In this document: positions 1 through 8,941 of the stretch, piece by piece | Position numbering within the stretch: the first letter of the stretch is position 1 | Layout of the letters: each line of letters begins with the position of its first letter | Origin: Leucogyrophana mollusca | Lineage: Eukaryota; Basidiomycota; Agaricomycetes; Boletales | Reading direction: 5' to 3' | Assembly (NCBI GenBank): GCA_021014945.1 | Contig: MU266798.1 | Span: 1 to 13,867, forward strand | DNA length: 13,867 nucleotides | Program-made: the position numbers and the translations under genes | Notes under the pieces: generated by a model | What the model was told of the DNA's origin: nothing | What the model saw: the letters and a program-made list of their open reading frames with translations, nothing else | Database searches by the model: none

Positions 1-362
1 CTACCTTCCGTAGCACAGCCCGACTCCGTAGTATAAATATTGCTCCGATGTATGTTCCTATTCTTTAGTTCGAATATCATCTAAATCACCTCCTCTTACT
101 TCCCGCCTCTAAGTCTTTCCCCCTCCGATTATTCTCTCTGGAGTCTTTCCTTAAGACTCCTCTTGTCTCTGTATTCCTCCTAAGCCTCCGACTCCATTCC
201 GACTTATCCGAAATCCGGAACTGACCTCGGACAAGGGCGCAGCACATAAGCTGAAGCCAAAGGTTCCATTCCGACTCCAGAAACAGTTCGTCCCTACATC
301 CTCTAAGTTCCTACGCTCACTTCTAGTCCGGAGTTCCCCGGAAAGTACCGGAGGAACCGGAT
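1..362. other. TCCG-rich gene-free flank
   Basis: No credible coding region was seen here. The plus strand is pyrimidine-rich and studded with TCCG (about ten copies in 360 bases by eye) and with CCGG/CCGGA words. The same composition returns at the far right end of the window. It could be part of a dispersed repeat, an LTR or ordinary intergenic DNA; I do not recognise a family. Confidence 0.5.
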
Positions 363-376
363 TTGACAGTTGTCAA
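363..376. repeat. Short perfect inverted repeat (TTGACA/TGTCAA)
   Basis: The arms TTGACA and TGTCAA are separated by 2 bases. It sits 22 bases left of a longer hairpin, about 300 bases before the Helitron reading frame. Confidence 0.7.
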
Positions 377-397
377 TGGATTGAAAAAATAACAGGC

Positions 398-451
398 CGG
401 GTCCAGGAGGTGCCCAAAGGGCTGTTGTATGTAGGTATGTTCCTGGACCCG
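398..451. repeat. 11-bp inverted repeat with a nested hairpin
   Basis: CGGGTCCAGGA (398-408) is perfectly complementary to TCCTGGACCCG (441-451). Inside the 32-base loop is a second stem, GCCC-AAA-GGGC (412-422). Helitrons carry terminal hairpins near their 3' end, and Helitron2/Helentron types have palindromes at both ends. This could therefore be a structural end element or a regulatory leader structure of the transposase gene. No CTRR or 5'-TC end could be assigned to it. Confidence 0.7.
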
Positions 452-679
452 AATGGGCTCCAGGTCTAAAACCATTAATTCATCTCAGCATATCAATCCG
501 GTCCAAGCACCCCTTATAGTAAATGTTTCTCGCGCCACATCACTTTCTTGCCAACGTGCGTCTCTAGGAGCTTGTTTGACTCTTTTCTGTCGCATTCGAC
601 AACATGGCTTCGAAAGTACCTATAGCCTCAACCGCTCGATAAGTCTAGACGAACGCTATGGACAATGTTTATCATATAA

Positions 680-3600
680 ATGGTCAGTTCGTTTTTTTGC
701 AACGCTAACTTTTTCCGAGCGCTCATCGATGGCATAGGTACGAGACCTTTAATCGTATCCGACATCTTGCTTAATGGAGATGGTGTGCACTTTGTGACAA
801 CTCAACTGCTTAGAGAATCGACAGAATTCGTGTCATTGGTATCCGAGGATGTACATCCGTCTTCGTTGCATCCCCTAGGGAGTAACTTGCCAATATGCTG
901 CGGTTCCCCTCGGTTTTTAATTGACTTTCCGTTTTTTCACAAGGATCATTTAATTGATGTAGCTCATGCACATGGGTTGTCTACCCGCAAAGACGACACG
1001 AAGACGGTCATTGCAGACGACTTGCGATTACACAGCTGTTCTGATAGATGTCGCAACACTATCTATCTCTTCAGGATGTTGATGGCGCCTAGAGGGGATG
1101 CCCGTAATACACCTCTACCTCATCCTATACCTAGAGATGTGAGTGGAGCCAGAGAGGCGGAACGCAAGCGGATTAACAAGGAGCAGTCCTGGGTGCGGTT
1201 ATCAACCAAACAAACTGAACCCCTAAACATTGACAACGTCCCCATTGCAGCTTACGCATTGGAAAACGTGAACACTTTTCCGGATATCTTACCATTTACC
1301 AGCAAATGCGGGTACATTCGTGAATGGCAACGCGCCATGAACGCCGACGCTCAGAGACGCGGTGTCTGTGCTCCGTGCAGGCAAAATATTGCAGCGAACA
1401 CTCTCCGTCTCATACACCCTAACGAGTTACATATGGATTTGTTGCAAAATCCTTGTATTCCCAAGTACGCCCTGCCCCTTTTGTACAATATGTTGGCTTA
1501 TTCTGATGCCATATTAAATCCAAAGGGCATGACGCGGACCAACTTGCTTGATAATATTTACGTCTGTCCGGACTGCTTGTATGCACTAACTGGCAAGAAT
1601 CCTCGGCAACCGAAATCGGCACTATCGAATTTTCTTTACTACGGTCATGAGCGATTACCACGTGCCGTTCAAGACGTGTTGCAAAAAGCTTCTCCCTTTG
1701 ATCTGATGCTAGTCGCCCACTGTAGAACCTCTTGCATCACACACCACTATTCACATAAATTGCGCGGAGGTAAAACTTTGCCCGAAGAAACATCGCAGAG
1801 GTACAACAAAGGCAATGTGTCGATCCTTCCTCAAGATTCTGTTAAACTGCGAGATTTCCTACCTCCCAGTCGTGATGAGATAAAGGATTCCATCAGTATT
1901 CTGTTCACCGGGTCTACTACGGTCCCTACGCGCAAACTCTTGATGAAAAACAACCCTGTCCTAGTTACCAAGTCAATTGTTAAAACTTTGACAGATTTTT
2001 ATATGGAAAACAATTCGGCTTATCAAGACGATGGCGTTAAGTATAGTCAAGACAATATGGACGATTTATTCTCGGATGAAGATCATACGCTGGACACCTC
2101 TCTTTTGCAGGCAGTCGAGATATGTCATCTAGTTGATGTAGATACTAGCCCTAGTACCGAGGATGCCGCAGGTCGCAATAACGCAAGTTATGATAGCACT
2201 ACCGGTGACCTGGTTATGGACAATGTTGGATATACCTGTGGAGATCGCTCTCCGGCGAGCAGGGAGTCCATGAAATTGCACACCCTGGCAGCTGCGCTCG
2301 ACCAAAAACCATTTCTCGTGTCTCGAACAGGTAGCACTTTTGTATCTGATGATGACCCCGGTCTCCTCGCATCACTGTTTCCGCACCTGGATCCATGGAA
2401 TATAGGTGGCTTTAATCACGAAGGGCGGTGTAACTCGTCTAAGATGTTGTTTGAGTATCAAGTCAAGGCACTTCTAAAGCAGGACTGTTCACCTTTTCAG
2501 TGTGATCCTAACTTCGCGTTTATATGCTGGAATATAATTCAGAAGAAAGAGGTTAGTCTGAATACCACTTTCCGTGTAAAGGCGTCTTCTCAACAGGACG
2601 TCGCGAGTGAATTGAAAGCAGTTGCTCCCTCGTTGACCGAATTGGCTAGAAAATGGGCGGATGATCCATACTCTAAACCCAGTACACAACAAGAGAAAAG
2701 AGCAATCAAAATATTAAGGAGGCTCAGTGTAGCTGCCACCTGTCTCAGAGGGAGCGCTGGTTACAAACTCACGCAACACAATGAAATCAGGGCGATGATG
2801 AGGAAATACTGTGCCCCTGCATTATTCATCACTTTGAACCCACACAATATTTCAAGTAATATATTAGCTACCGTTGGCGGTATCAAACAACCTCATTGGC
2901 AGCAGATGTCTGCTTTTGAGCGCGCTAGGTTCGTCACGAATAATCCTGGACCGGCCGCTGTAGCATTCGACATCCAGATTCAGTTGTTCTTAACTATTCT
3001 TGTTAAGACAGGGCAGGTGACTGGATTGCTCGGCACTTCTGAGGGCCACTATGGTACCGTTGAGGCTCAAGGTAGAGGCACCCTTCATTGCCATTTGTTG
3101 GTATGGATAGCAGGTAATCCTAGCCCGCAGGCTTTGCGTGATCGGATGCGCAGTGATCCTGTGTTTCAGCAATCGATGTTTGCGTGGCTAGAGGATCTCA
3201 TCAGCTGTCATCTACCAGGACAGGATTATGTTAGTGTTGAAACCAAACCGTCTGATAAAGAAAAACCGACGCACCCTGCTGACGAGATGGACCCAAGATT
3301 AGAACAACCTCCACAGATATCTGATTTAGACAAAGGGTCTTTTGCATATGAATTTCATTGTTTCGTTAAGCGGCTAGCGATCAAATGCAATTGGCATGCC
3401 CACACGGATACTTGTTATAAACACTTGAAGAATGGCGAGAAACGGGGAGAAGGTAACTGTAGAATCAGAATTGACGGACATACACGCAATCTCACCGAAA
3501 TTGACCCGGAAACCGAATCAATCGAGTTAAGACGCCTTCACCTGCGAATTAACAACTTTAATGATGTCATCATTTTCCTGTTACAATGCAACATGGACGT

Positions 3601-5467
3601 GAAATATATTGGATCGGGCGAAGCTGCGAAAGCGTTAGTATACTATGTGAGCGAGTACGTGACCAAGAGCGACTTACAATTCCATGTCGGCTTGTCTGCT
3701 CTTGAATACGCGATTAAACAGCATTCGGTAAAATTCAACGGGGATGTTAACAGTAGTGCCGAGCATAAAAATCGAAATTTGATGACAAAAGCTGTCAATG
3801 CTATGATGGGTAAACAGGAAATATCGCATCAGCAAGTTATGAGTTACCTAGTTGGAGGAGGGGATTACTACGCCAGTCATACTTTTCACAACCTCAAGTT
3901 TTATGAGTTTCTCTCAGCACTAAAGCAAGACGAACAAAGCAGAAATCGCTTGAATGAAAATGTAATTGTTGTGGATCCTGACAGTGACGCTGATTGTGAG
4001 GAACAAGTAACACTAAAGATTGAAAAGGGAGACATTATGTTGAGCAGTGAGATCAAAGATTATTGTTTCAGAGGAACTGCAAAATATTTTGAGTCGCTCA
4101 GCGTTTGGGAGCATACTGAGTGGGTAACTAAATATCGGTTAATGGGCAGCGACGCGCCGGATTTACCTGATTCTATGCATCATGTGGGCAAGGATAGTGA
4201 TACACAGCAAGTTAGTAAGCGAGGGCGTCCTTTCCTACCTCGTGCGCGTTATTCTGATCCCTCTCACCCTCAGTATAGTACTCATGGGTGTAGAATGCGA
4301 TCAAGACCGGTCATACCAGTCTTACTGGCTGACCCTTTTCCTCGACCCAACAGGGGCGATGAAGAGTTAGAGAAGTTTTGTAAGGTAATGGTCTTGCTAT
4401 TCAAGCCCTGGCGAAAGCTGTCAGACATCAAAGGAGAGTATAAGACGTGGAAGGATGCTTACGATTCCTATGCCTTTCCAAACCACTTGATAAAATTAAT
4501 ACAAAACGTGAATGTTGAGAACGAGTGTAAGGACGCACGAGACTCTTACTCTCGCAAGGTCAAAGAGGGGAAAGTGAAACCGCTTATATACAGGATCGGA
4601 TCGGAGGTGGATGACATGGGCAGGCATGGTAATTTCGACCTTCTAGAGCACTCTTTATTCGAAGATAGTAATCTGGACATGGACAATGTCGATAGCACTT
4701 ACAGAGACAAAGCAGACGTCACTACTTCCGTGTTAGAGAGAAATATTAAGAACCCGGAAGGGAAGTCTGACGAACTGGTCGTGCGTGCGGCTGAGAGGGC
4801 CGGTCTGTTTGAATCCTTTGTGATTACAAACGGGACCACAGATCGAAGTGATTGTAAGGACGTCCTCATTTCTCCATCCGATACTGCATTGCTTAAAGAG
4901 CATCGTCAAATAATGAATGCCGAACGGAAGAATAAGAGGCCTCTTACCGCTGACACAATTGATCGTAATATCAAGAAACAAAAGACGTCGGACGCGGAAC
5001 TTCCGGCTTCAATTAGGCTTGAAACAATGGAAAATACTGTTGAAATAAACATAATACCTTATTCTACTTTGACGACAGCGGAGCGAAATGTTGTAGTATT
5101 GGATATTGTGAGAGATTTTGGTATGGCCGACAACGCAGAACAACGACGCGCATTGGGTATAGTCGCAGATCATTTTTTTAATAGCGAGGTAGATCAGTTA
5201 CTGTTGTTTGTCACTGGGATAGGTGGTTCCGGTAAGTCGCATGTAATCAAAGCTGTAGTCGAGATGTTCAAACGGTGCGGTGTTTTGGAGCGTTTGATGC
5301 TTAGCGCACCTACAGGGTGTTCAGCTGTACTAATAGACAGATACACTATATATGCTCTGACGTTCTTACCGAAAAACGATTATCAGAGCAGTAAGAGTGC
5401 CGATTTAGAGCGTATGTGGAAAAGCGTAGAGTATCTCGTACTCGACAGTGTCCCTGATCGGTGCTGA
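680..5467 (+). CDS. Helitron Rep nuclease with N-terminal part of PIF1 helicase (3' end frameshifted)
   Basis: This 1595-residue frame nicks and rejoins single-stranded transposon DNA during rolling-circle transposition. N-terminus: possible SAP-like stretch, then Cys/His groups H118-x-C120-x3-C124, C230-x2-C233 and C296-x2-C299. Middle: FITLNPHN near 714, then the HUH metal site H803-C-H805 inside QGRGTLHCHLLVW. Catalytic tyrosines: Y989 and Y993 in YYVSEYVTK, the four-residue spacing known for Helitron Rep. Helicase: Walker A GIGGSGKS at 1513-1520, motif Ia APTGCSA after it. The frame then runs off at the Walker B aspartate (D1589) and stops 6 codons later, while the rest of the helicase continues in another frame from 5448. 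The ATG at 680 directly follows an in-frame TAA (677-679), so it is the earliest start; a later start or upstream exon cannot be excluded. Very sure of family, less of the exact N-terminus. Confidence 0.93.
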   Translation: MVSSFFCNANFFRALIDGIGTRPLIVSDILLNGDGVHFVTTQLLRESTEFVSLVSEDVHPSSLHPLGSNLPICCGSPRFLIDFPFFHKDHLIDVAHAHGLSTRKDDTKTVIADDLRLHSCSDRCRNTIYLFRMLMAPRGDARNTPLPHPIPRDVSGAREAERKRINKEQSWVRLSTKQTEPLNIDNVPIAAYALENVNTFPDILPFTSKCGYIREWQRAMNADAQRRGVCAPCRQNIAANTLRLIHPNELHMDLLQNPCIPKYALPLLYNMLAYSDAILNPKGMTRTNLLDNIYVCPDCLYALTGKNPRQPKSALSNFLYYGHERLPRAVQDVLQKASPFDLMLVAHCRTSCITHHYSHKLRGGKTLPEETSQRYNKGNVSILPQDSVKLRDFLPPSRDEIKDSISILFTGSTTVPTRKLLMKNNPVLVTKSIVKTLTDFYMENNSAYQDDGVKYSQDNMDDLFSDEDHTLDTSLLQAVEICHLVDVDTSPSTEDAAGRNNASYDSTTGDLVMDNVGYTCGDRSPASRESMKLHTLAAALDQKPFLVSRTGSTFVSDDDPGLLASLFPHLDPWNIGGFNHEGRCNSSKMLFEYQVKALLKQDCSPFQCDPNFAFICWNIIQKKEVSLNTTFRVKASSQQDVASELKAVAPSLTELARKWADDPYSKPSTQQEKRAIKILRRLSVAATCLRGSAGYKLTQHNEIRAMMRKYCAPALFITLNPHNISSNILATVGGIKQPHWQQMSAFERARFVTNNPGPAAVAFDIQIQLFLTILVKTGQVTGLLGTSEGHYGTVEAQGRGTLHCHLLVWIAGNPSPQALRDRMRSDPVFQQSMFAWLEDLISCHLPGQDYVSVETKPSDKEKPTHPADEMDPRLEQPPQISDLDKGSFAYEFHCFVKRLAIKCNWHAHTDTCYKHLKNGEKRGEGNCRIRIDGHTRNLTEIDPETESIELRRLHLRINNFNDVIIFLLQCNMDVKYIGSGEAAKALVYYVSEYVTKSDLQFHVGLSALEYAIKQHSVKFNGDVNSSAEHKNRNLMTKAVNAMMGKQEISHQQVMSYLVGGGDYYASHTFHNLKFYEFLSALKQDEQSRNRLNENVIVVDPDSDADCEEQVTLKIEKGDIMLSSEIKDYCFRGTAKYFESLSVWEHTEWVTKYRLMGSDAPDLPDSMHHVGKDSDTQQVSKRGRPFLPRARYSDPSHPQYSTHGCRMRSRPVIPVLLADPFPRPNRGDEELEKFCKVMVLLFKPWRKLSDIKGEYKTWKDAYDSYAFPNHLIKLIQNVNVENECKDARDSYSRKVKEGKVKPLIYRIGSEVDDMGRHGNFDLLEHSLFEDSNLDMDNVDSTYRDKADVTTSVLERNIKNPEGKSDELVVRAAERAGLFESFVITNGTTDRSDCKDVLISPSDTALLKEHRQIMNAERKNKRPLTADTIDRNIKKQKTSDAELPASIRLETMENTVEINIIPYSTLTTAERNVVVLDIVRDFGMADNAEQRRALGIVADHFFNSEVDQLLLFVTGIGGSGKSHVIKAVVEMFKRCGVLERLMLSAPTGCSAVLIDRYTIYALTFLPKNDYQSSKSADLERMWKSVEYLVLDSVPDRC

Positions 5468-6701
5468 GTTGTTATACCAGATTTCGCAGAGGATAAGTGA
5501 AGCTAAGGTGTGGAACCCTGACGCAGCCGGTAAAGCGTTTGGTGGTGTGAACGTGATATTTGCAGGCGATATGGGACAGTTGCGTCCGGTAGGAAATAGT
5601 GCCCTGTTTGCATATAAACTTGTGGATCAACTCGCGGCATGCACAAAAGAATCAATTGGAGGACAAAACGGATTGAACGGGGCCTTCCTATGGCGTCAGG
5701 TCGACAAAGTGGTAGAACTGAAGAAGAATTGGCGGTCAAGACTAGATCCGGCGTACGTCACGTTTTTGTCTTGGTTGAGGAAAGGTGAGGCTTTGAAGGT
5801 TGCGACGGGTGGTACCAGCACTGATTACGATATGCTTAACAGTAGACAATTGCTGACTCTAAAGACACAGGATCCCGAAGATTATCGAAGTTTTCTTGAC
5901 GCTCCCATTGTACTAGGGCAAAAATTGTTACGCGATGCTTTAAACGTAAGGAAAGCCAGGAAGTATGCACACAAGACGGGGCAGGATATGCACTTCTATC
6001 ATTCGAGTGATCGGTACAATCACAAGGCATTGCAAGGCGCTGAGCAAGAAAGGGTATGGAGAGTTAGATCTACATTGACCAAGGACAAACTGGGGCTTTT
6101 ACCTCTTGTATCGGGTATGTCGGTCATGATCATTGAGAATACCGCTTCTACATGCAAGGTAGTTAACGGGAGTGTCGGAACGTTAAAGCACGTTAAATAT
6201 AAGGAGGATGATAGGAAACGCAGGTTCGCTGTGTGTGTGTACGTCGAAGTTCCTGGAGCTCAACTGGTAGTCCCTGGACTGGAAGCTAAGGTCATCCCGA
6301 TTTTCCCCATAACAAAGTCATTTATATATAGAGTTAGAGGCTCGCCTGCGTTCTCGATCTCGAGGACTCAGTTGCCGATATTGCCGGGTTGGGCTTTTAC
6401 TGACTACAAGGTGCAAGGGGCTTCGATGTCAAAAGTCGTCGTGGATCTTGCTAGCGCAACGAAATTGCAGGATGCTTATGTGATGCTATCCAGAGCAACT
6501 TCATTGAGTTCGGTCGCGATATTAAGATGGTTTTCGTCGCAAACCATTTACACACGCTTACAAGAAGATACAAGGATTGAATTCGATCGGTTGTTAGAAT
6601 TGGATAGAAAGACAGCTATCTTATACAATAATAAGCACAAGTGCAACAATCGTGTCAATCGATCACTTGACCAGTCATACAGAGATAGCGAAAGACTCTA
6701 A
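5448..6701 (+). CDS. C-terminal part of Helitron PIF1-family helicase
   Basis: This is the remainder of the helicase that unwinds DNA during Helitron transposition, in the +1 frame relative to the upstream frame. Numbering from 5448, it shows motif III GDMGQLRP (40-47), motif IV around NWRSR (94-98), motif V with VVNGS (238-242), the TDYKVQG box (318-324) and YVMLSRA (344-350). All are in normal PIF1 order, and the end is natural. It opens in the middle of the Walker B region (VSLIG..., beginning with a GTG codon, not ATG), so it is not a separate gene. It could be expressed only by frameshifting, as an internally initiated fragment, or not at all. Apart from the junction no lesion was seen. 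Confidence 0.92.
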   Translation: MSLIGAELLYQISQRISEAKVWNPDAAGKAFGGVNVIFAGDMGQLRPVGNSALFAYKLVDQLAACTKESIGGQNGLNGAFLWRQVDKVVELKKNWRSRLDPAYVTFLSWLRKGEALKVATGGTSTDYDMLNSRQLLTLKTQDPEDYRSFLDAPIVLGQKLLRDALNVRKARKYAHKTGQDMHFYHSSDRYNHKALQGAEQERVWRVRSTLTKDKLGLLPLVSGMSVMIIENTASTCKVVNGSVGTLKHVKYKEDDRKRRFAVCVYVEVPGAQLVVPGLEAKVIPIFPITKSFIYRVRGSPAFSISRTQLPILPGWAFTDYKVQGASMSKVVVDLASATKLQDAYVMLSRATSLSSVAILRWFSSQTIYTRLQEDTRIEFDRLLELDRKTAILYNNKHKCNNRVNRSLDQSYRDSERL

Positions 6702-7332
6702 CTCGCCGCAGGCTCCGCTACAACAGTCACCACCTAAGCACCAAGTAACCATGACCTCATCAACTCCGTTTTGCACTGTACGGGCGTTGATGCGCTCACG
6801 GGCGGGCCTAGAGGCAAAACCCAAAACCTAAAGAACAAACAAACAAACAGTCGGTCTGCTAGTGTGAGACTGTGGGACGCTGCGACTGTGCGAGTGAGTG
6901 CGAGCGGTTGGCGAGTGAGTCTGGTTACTGAGCTGTGGGGCTGCTGGAATGCAAATGGGGGAGTAGGAAAGGAGGGTCGAGTCTCTTGTGGATAGGCTAC
7001 CTGCGGAACTAGTCTGAGGGGTGCGAGGATCTCCGACTAGGATCTCTGAGTCTTGACTGGGTGACAGCCGAGGTCAGTGAGGGGAAAGGGGGTTTGGTTA
7101 GTATAGGATACAACTCGATCGCTGGTCGACATACACAGCGAGCAAGTATAACCAAGTGAGACCACCCGAATGCAAATGCAATCAGAAAGCAAACAAGGTC
7201 ATCGAAGTCGTCAGTTGAGACCGCTAGGACAACGGTAGACTGGATTGCGATCGGGTCTGAGACCGGTCGCCCAAACTATACGCTGTTGCTAACGTTGAGA
7301 GACTGAAACTGGATTGCCGAGGGGATATGCCG
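6702..7332. other. G-rich region downstream of Helitron helicase, no gene seen
   Basis: Short open frames here carry no recognisable domain. The plus strand becomes strongly purine/G-rich from about 6840 (many GAGTG, GGGG and GAGAC words), in contrast with the pyrimidine-rich left flank. The words ATGCAAAT and CCGGTCGCC each occur twice. The Helitron 3' end is expected in or beyond this stretch; several CTAG sites exist (for example within 6807-6812) but none has a convincing preceding stem-loop. Confidence 0.45.
6768..6820. repeat. 7-bp inverted repeat GTTTTGC/GCAAAAC
   Basis: The arms are at 6768-6774 and 6814-6820, about 70 bases after the helicase stop codon. A CTAG lies just inside the right arm. 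The arms are too far apart for the classic compact Helitron 3' hairpin, so its role is uncertain. Confidence 0.45.
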
Positions 7333-7434
7333 GTCGCCAGAGAGTCGCCGAAGGGGAGAGAACGCTAAAGAGTAAGAACGCCAAAGGGGGGACACCAAGG
7401 GGGTGGTACGCTAATGAGTCGCCAGAGGGGAAAC
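7333..7434 (+). repeat. Degenerate G-rich short tandem repeats
   Basis: About seven imperfect units of 11-18 bases start at roughly 7333, 7344, 7361, 7377, 7391, 7407 and 7418. Their shared core is like GTCGCC/AACGCC followed by A-rich then GGGG (for example GTCGCCAGAGGGG). Units vary in length and sequence, so this looks like an old, diverged array rather than a perfect minisatellite. A related GTCGCCGAAG word recurs near 7972. Confidence 0.55.
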
Positions 7435-8003
7435 ACTATAAGTGATATACGCTACCAACAAGTCAAGGACTCTTGGTCGTGCTGCTGCTTAGAGATGTGG
7501 ACTTTGAAATGTGAGCTGAAGAAATGGGGGTGTGCTTCACTGAGGTCTACAATACAAGGATGCCTACTTGTACTACAATTGGTCTGGCAGCTACTCTGCT
7601 CCTGATACGCAGTCCATGCGTCTCGGAGAGCGCGTACCTTTGGAGCTACAACTCTGCAACTCCACAATAGTGACTGAGGAGTTAATAATGATAGAGTGCG
7701 ATTGTCGACGTCATGGAAGCGTTGGGAAAGTGGATAGCGATGCCCTGGGTCAAGGGCAATTGGACTTGATGTGGGTCGACGCTGACTTGCCCCATTTGAT
7801 GGACAGGGGCGCTCGCGCACTAGCCAGAGCGTCGGGGACACTTGCGATGCAAGGGTAGAGTAGCCCAGGGCCTAGGGGAAGGGTTGAGGGTGTAGGGCAC
7901 AGGGGGATGATGCGTGCTTGTGAGTCAGAAGAATCCGAAGCACTCCAGGCGTTTGCAAAGACTTCTTGCCAGTCGCCGAAGTCGAATCACATTCGCAGAT
8001 TGG
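7435..8003. other. No recognised gene
   Basis: Overlapping open frames on both strands (plus 7568-7858, about 96 residues; minus 7452-7841, about 129 residues) show no motif I recognise, no intron structure and no clear promoter. I treat them as chance frames in an open, G-rich stretch. They could be remnants of a captured gene fragment, which Helitrons often carry, but nothing in the sequence proves it. Confidence 0.35.
7868..7906 (+). repeat. G-quadruplex-forming motif, six G-runs
   Basis: Six runs of three to five G (7868-7870, 7875-7878, 7881-7883, 7888-7890, 7895-7897, 7902-7906) are separated by loops of only 2-4 bases on the plus strand. This satisfies the usual four-run G3+ rule with two runs to spare. 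It lies about 100 bases beyond the 3' end of the minus-strand F-box-like gene. Confidence 0.75.
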
Positions 8004-8941
8004 TCACCGGATGTGGTGGCGCATCGCGAAGTCGATATCTGAGCTTAGATGGGCACGAGGCTCATCAGCGTTTAACGCAGGATCAAACGCTACGCGCAGG
8101 CACCCAGCGTCAAAGCTGTTGCGGACTGTCTGTGGGCACTCAATTTGCTCTGAGCATACACCCCTGTCTTGAACCCCCTCTACTTCCCATGAACTCGGAT
8201 TTGTCACGATAGAGAATCCCCTTTGGCTGTATTTCACGAGCGCTTGACACAAGGCGACATTAAATTGGTTCTCTCGTAAAGCAATTCCGTTGACGATACT
8301 TCCATATGTTGTGGTGCACACGGGGTAGGCCGAAAATAAGATGTCAGCGGACATGTAGTTCATAACAGTGGTCGAGTGAAACTGGAAAACAGGATTACAG
8401 AGGACGGTGATGACGAGGTTATAACATCGACTTTGAGTGCGCCTTTAACAAGCATTACGACTGCGGCGATGTTGGAAGGCCCATAGGAACCTTGTAAAAA
8501 GTTTGGCAATACCACCCGATACCCGTCTGCGAGGCAGTACGCGACAAACGTGTCTCCTGTATCGAGGGGTGTGTAAATGTCCATGTCCGTTGGATTCCAT
8601 ATGACGTCGTTGTAGGGGAAGAGCATTCGCAACACCAAGGACCCAGACACAACAGAGCATGTGGATCGAAGGAGTTCGATGAATTGTGTGACATTTGTCA
8701 CAAATGTGGCTAGCGTGACTTGTTTGCGATGGGCTAGCGCTTCGAGAGGGAGGGCACTGTTGTTTCTAGACATTGACCTATACATTGCGGTATCACCCAC
8801 AGACATGAATCCAAAGATGTGGTCGTGAATGTCAGGGGTCAAGTTGGCGACCTTGCTGTCCTGTGGAACTGATACGGTTGACATATTTTGGATCTTTTTC
8901 AGGCTCGATTCTGTCCAGCCGTTTTTTATATGGTGTGGCAT
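8004..8941 (-). pseudogene. F-box/nucleotidyltransferase-like protein gene with a frame break
   Basis: The N-terminal frame (8941 to 8360) has an F-box-like helical segment, LTPDIHDHIFGFM, at about 34-46, then the pattern G100-S101 ... D119-M-D121 ... V-D172-V-I. This fits the GS-x(n)-DhD ... hD signature of the nucleotidyltransferase fold. The C-terminal frame (8363 to 8004) continues with family-like segments MNYMSADILFSAYP and CPQTVRNSFDAGCL. The two frames join near 8382-8400. One missing base in the codons before the FQFHSTTVMN segment would explain the change; a 17-base GT...AG segment (8382-8398) whose removal also restores frame is a less likely alternative. The start could also be the second in-frame Met at 8884. 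The end at MRHHIR may be truncated compared with the second copy. The F-box would suggest an SCF ubiquitin-ligase link; substrate unknown. Confidence 0.7.

Larger units (their letters stand above)
680..6701 (+). mobile_element. Helitron (rolling-circle transposon), coding core only
   Basis: The two adjoining reading frames together make a complete Rep nuclease plus PIF1-family helicase, the diagnostic protein of Helitrons. The interval given is only the coding core. The element must extend on both sides, but its 5'-TC start and 3' hairpin/CTRR end were not identified, and no target-site evidence (insertion between A and T) could be fixed. No OTU, RPA or apurinic endonuclease domain was seen, which argues for a plain fungal Helitron rather than a Helentron. 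Confidence 0.9.

Noticed and set aside
683..736. Possible intron (GTCAGT, CTAAC, CATAG) at the start of the Rep gene
   Set aside because: Signals are reasonable and length is typical, but removal puts the ATG at 680 out of frame with the Rep protein, and no upstream exon could be joined.
453..737. 94-residue plus-strand frame before the transposase
   Set aside because: It overlaps the start of the Rep frame, has no recognisable motif and lies in the likely leader; treated as a chance frame.
5441..5467. An intron explaining the frame change in the helicase
   Set aside because: The protein motifs on both sides are directly adjacent with no sequence left over for an intron; only one base is out of place.
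6807..6812. CTAG as the Helitron 3' end
   Set aside because: No compact stem-loop 10-12 bases before it, and the flanking inverted repeat is too wide and on the wrong side.
7452..7841. 129-residue minus-strand frame, and the 96-residue plus-strand frame overlapping it
   Set aside because: No family-like motif, no promoter, no intron signals; composition explains open frames here.
7861..7906. Telomeric repeat tract
   Set aside because: Units vary (GGGTTGA, GGGTGTA, GGGCACA) and there is no run of exact TTAGGG-type repeats; described as a G-quadruplex motif instead.
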